Assembly (NCBI GenBank): GCA_030428025.1
Contig: JAUIBJ010000233.1
Span: forward strand, 1-6,213
Direction of reading: 5' to 3'
Source of the DNA: Alphaproteobacteria bacterium
GTDB taxonomy: Bacteria > Pseudomonadota > Alphaproteobacteria > Rhodobacterales > Rhodobacteraceae
Length of the DNA: 6,213 bases
The number at the start of each line of letters is the position of its first letter. The stretch's first letter is position 1. The notes beneath the pieces were generated by a model that did no database searches, had not been told where the DNA came from, and was given only the letters and a program-made list of their open reading frames with translations. Below are positions 5,746-6,213 of the stretch, one piece after another. A program made the position numbers and the translations under genes.

Positions 5746-6213
5746 ATGCACGACATCCGCGCGATCCGTGAGAACCCGCAAGCCTTCGACGCCGCCATGG
5801 CCCGGCGCGGGGTGTCGGGGGCGTCCTCGGAGATCCTGAAGGTGGACGAGGCCCGCCGCGCCCGCATCCAGGCCGCCGAGACCGCGCAGGCGGAGCAGAA
5901 CCGGGCCTCGAAGGAGGTGGGTGCGGCCAAGGCGAAAGGCGACGAGGCGGAGTTCGAGCGGCTGCGGGCGACGGTCGCCGAGAAGAAGGCCGAGGTGGCG
6001 GCGATGCAGGCCGAGGCCAAGGCGCTGGACCAGCAGCTGACCGACCTGCTGATGGGGCTTCCCAACTGGCCTCTGGAGGATGTGCCCGACGGCGCGGACG
6101 AGGACGACAATGTCGAGTTTCACCGCTGGGGGGAGCCGAGAAGATTCGACTTCCCGCCCAAGGAGCATTTCGAGATCGAGGGCGTCAAGCCGGGCATGGA
6201 TTTCGAGACCGCG
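5746..6213 (+). CDS. serS: Seryl-tRNA synthetase, N-terminal part (cut by window edge)
   Basis: SerRS is the cytoplasmic class II aminoacyl-tRNA synthetase that charges tRNA-Ser (and tRNA-Sec where present) with serine. The 156 codons present cover the N-terminal tRNA-binding domain. MHDIRAIRENPQAFDAAMARRG opens the protein, and a long Ala/Glu/Lys-rich helical hairpin (coiled coil) spans about 28-103. LLMGLPNWPLEDVPDGADED at about 101-120 is the typical link toward the core, and KEHFEIEG starts at 139. The catalytic domain with class II motifs 1-3 lies beyond the right edge. The start ATG at 5746 has AGGGAA eight bases upstream. It is divergent from the sec-ccm cluster, so only the shared intergenic region links them. 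Confidence 0.96.
   Translation, partial: MHDIRAIRENPQAFDAAMARRGVSGASSEILKVDEARRARIQAAETAQAEQNRASKEVGAAKAKGDEAEFERLRATVAEKKAEVAAMQAEAKALDQQLTDLLMGLPNWPLEDVPDGADEDDNVEFHRWGEPRRFDFPPKEHFEIEGVKPGMDFETA

Noticed and set aside
5680..6168. Minus-strand frames opposite serS
   Set aside because: They are antisense to a clear SerS N-terminal domain and have no family resemblance or ribosome binding site.

Overview
The window looks like chromosomal DNA from a GC-rich alphaproteobacterium, most likely Rhodobacteraceae/Roseobacter-like. This rests on base composition, on the protein sequences (CcmA, CcmB, an Mth938-domain protein and SerS all read like that group), and on a familiar order in which yajC-sec genes run toward a cytochrome c maturation cluster. 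Genus cannot be fixed from the sequence alone.

Layout: every gene but one is on the minus strand and reads from about 5432 down to 1. In transcription order these are yajC (5432-5151), a single fused secDF (5113-2480), a TauE/SafE-family membrane protein (2493-1726, overlapping the secDF end), a short Mth938-like/NDUFAF3-like protein (1724-1371), ccmA (1304-687) and ccmB (690-34, GTG start, 4-base overlap with ccmA). A possible first few codons of the next gene, probably ccmC, follow at 17-1. On the plus strand, serS starts at 5746 and runs off the right edge. The 313-bp gap between yajC and serS is a divergent intergenic region. It holds a candidate yajC promoter, an 11-bp tandem repeat and a GC-rich palindrome.

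Functionally, YajC and SecDF are the ancillary part of the Sec translocon, using ion motive force to help proteins across the inner membrane. CcmA and CcmB form the ATP-driven module of system I cytochrome c maturation, which acts on exported apocytochromes and heme. The Mth938-like protein belongs to a family whose mitochondrial member (NDUFAF3) helps assemble respiratory complex I. The cluster is therefore coherent as envelope/respiratory-chain biogenesis, and the TauE/SafE transporter is the odd member.

Most of the window is ordinary housekeeping sequence. The points worth a second look are the one-ORF SecD-SecF fusion with a very short junction, the tightly coupled TauE/SafE gene inside a sec-ccm cluster, and the repeats in the divergent intergenic region. 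I saw no RNA gene, CRISPR array, insertion sequence or clear novel system.
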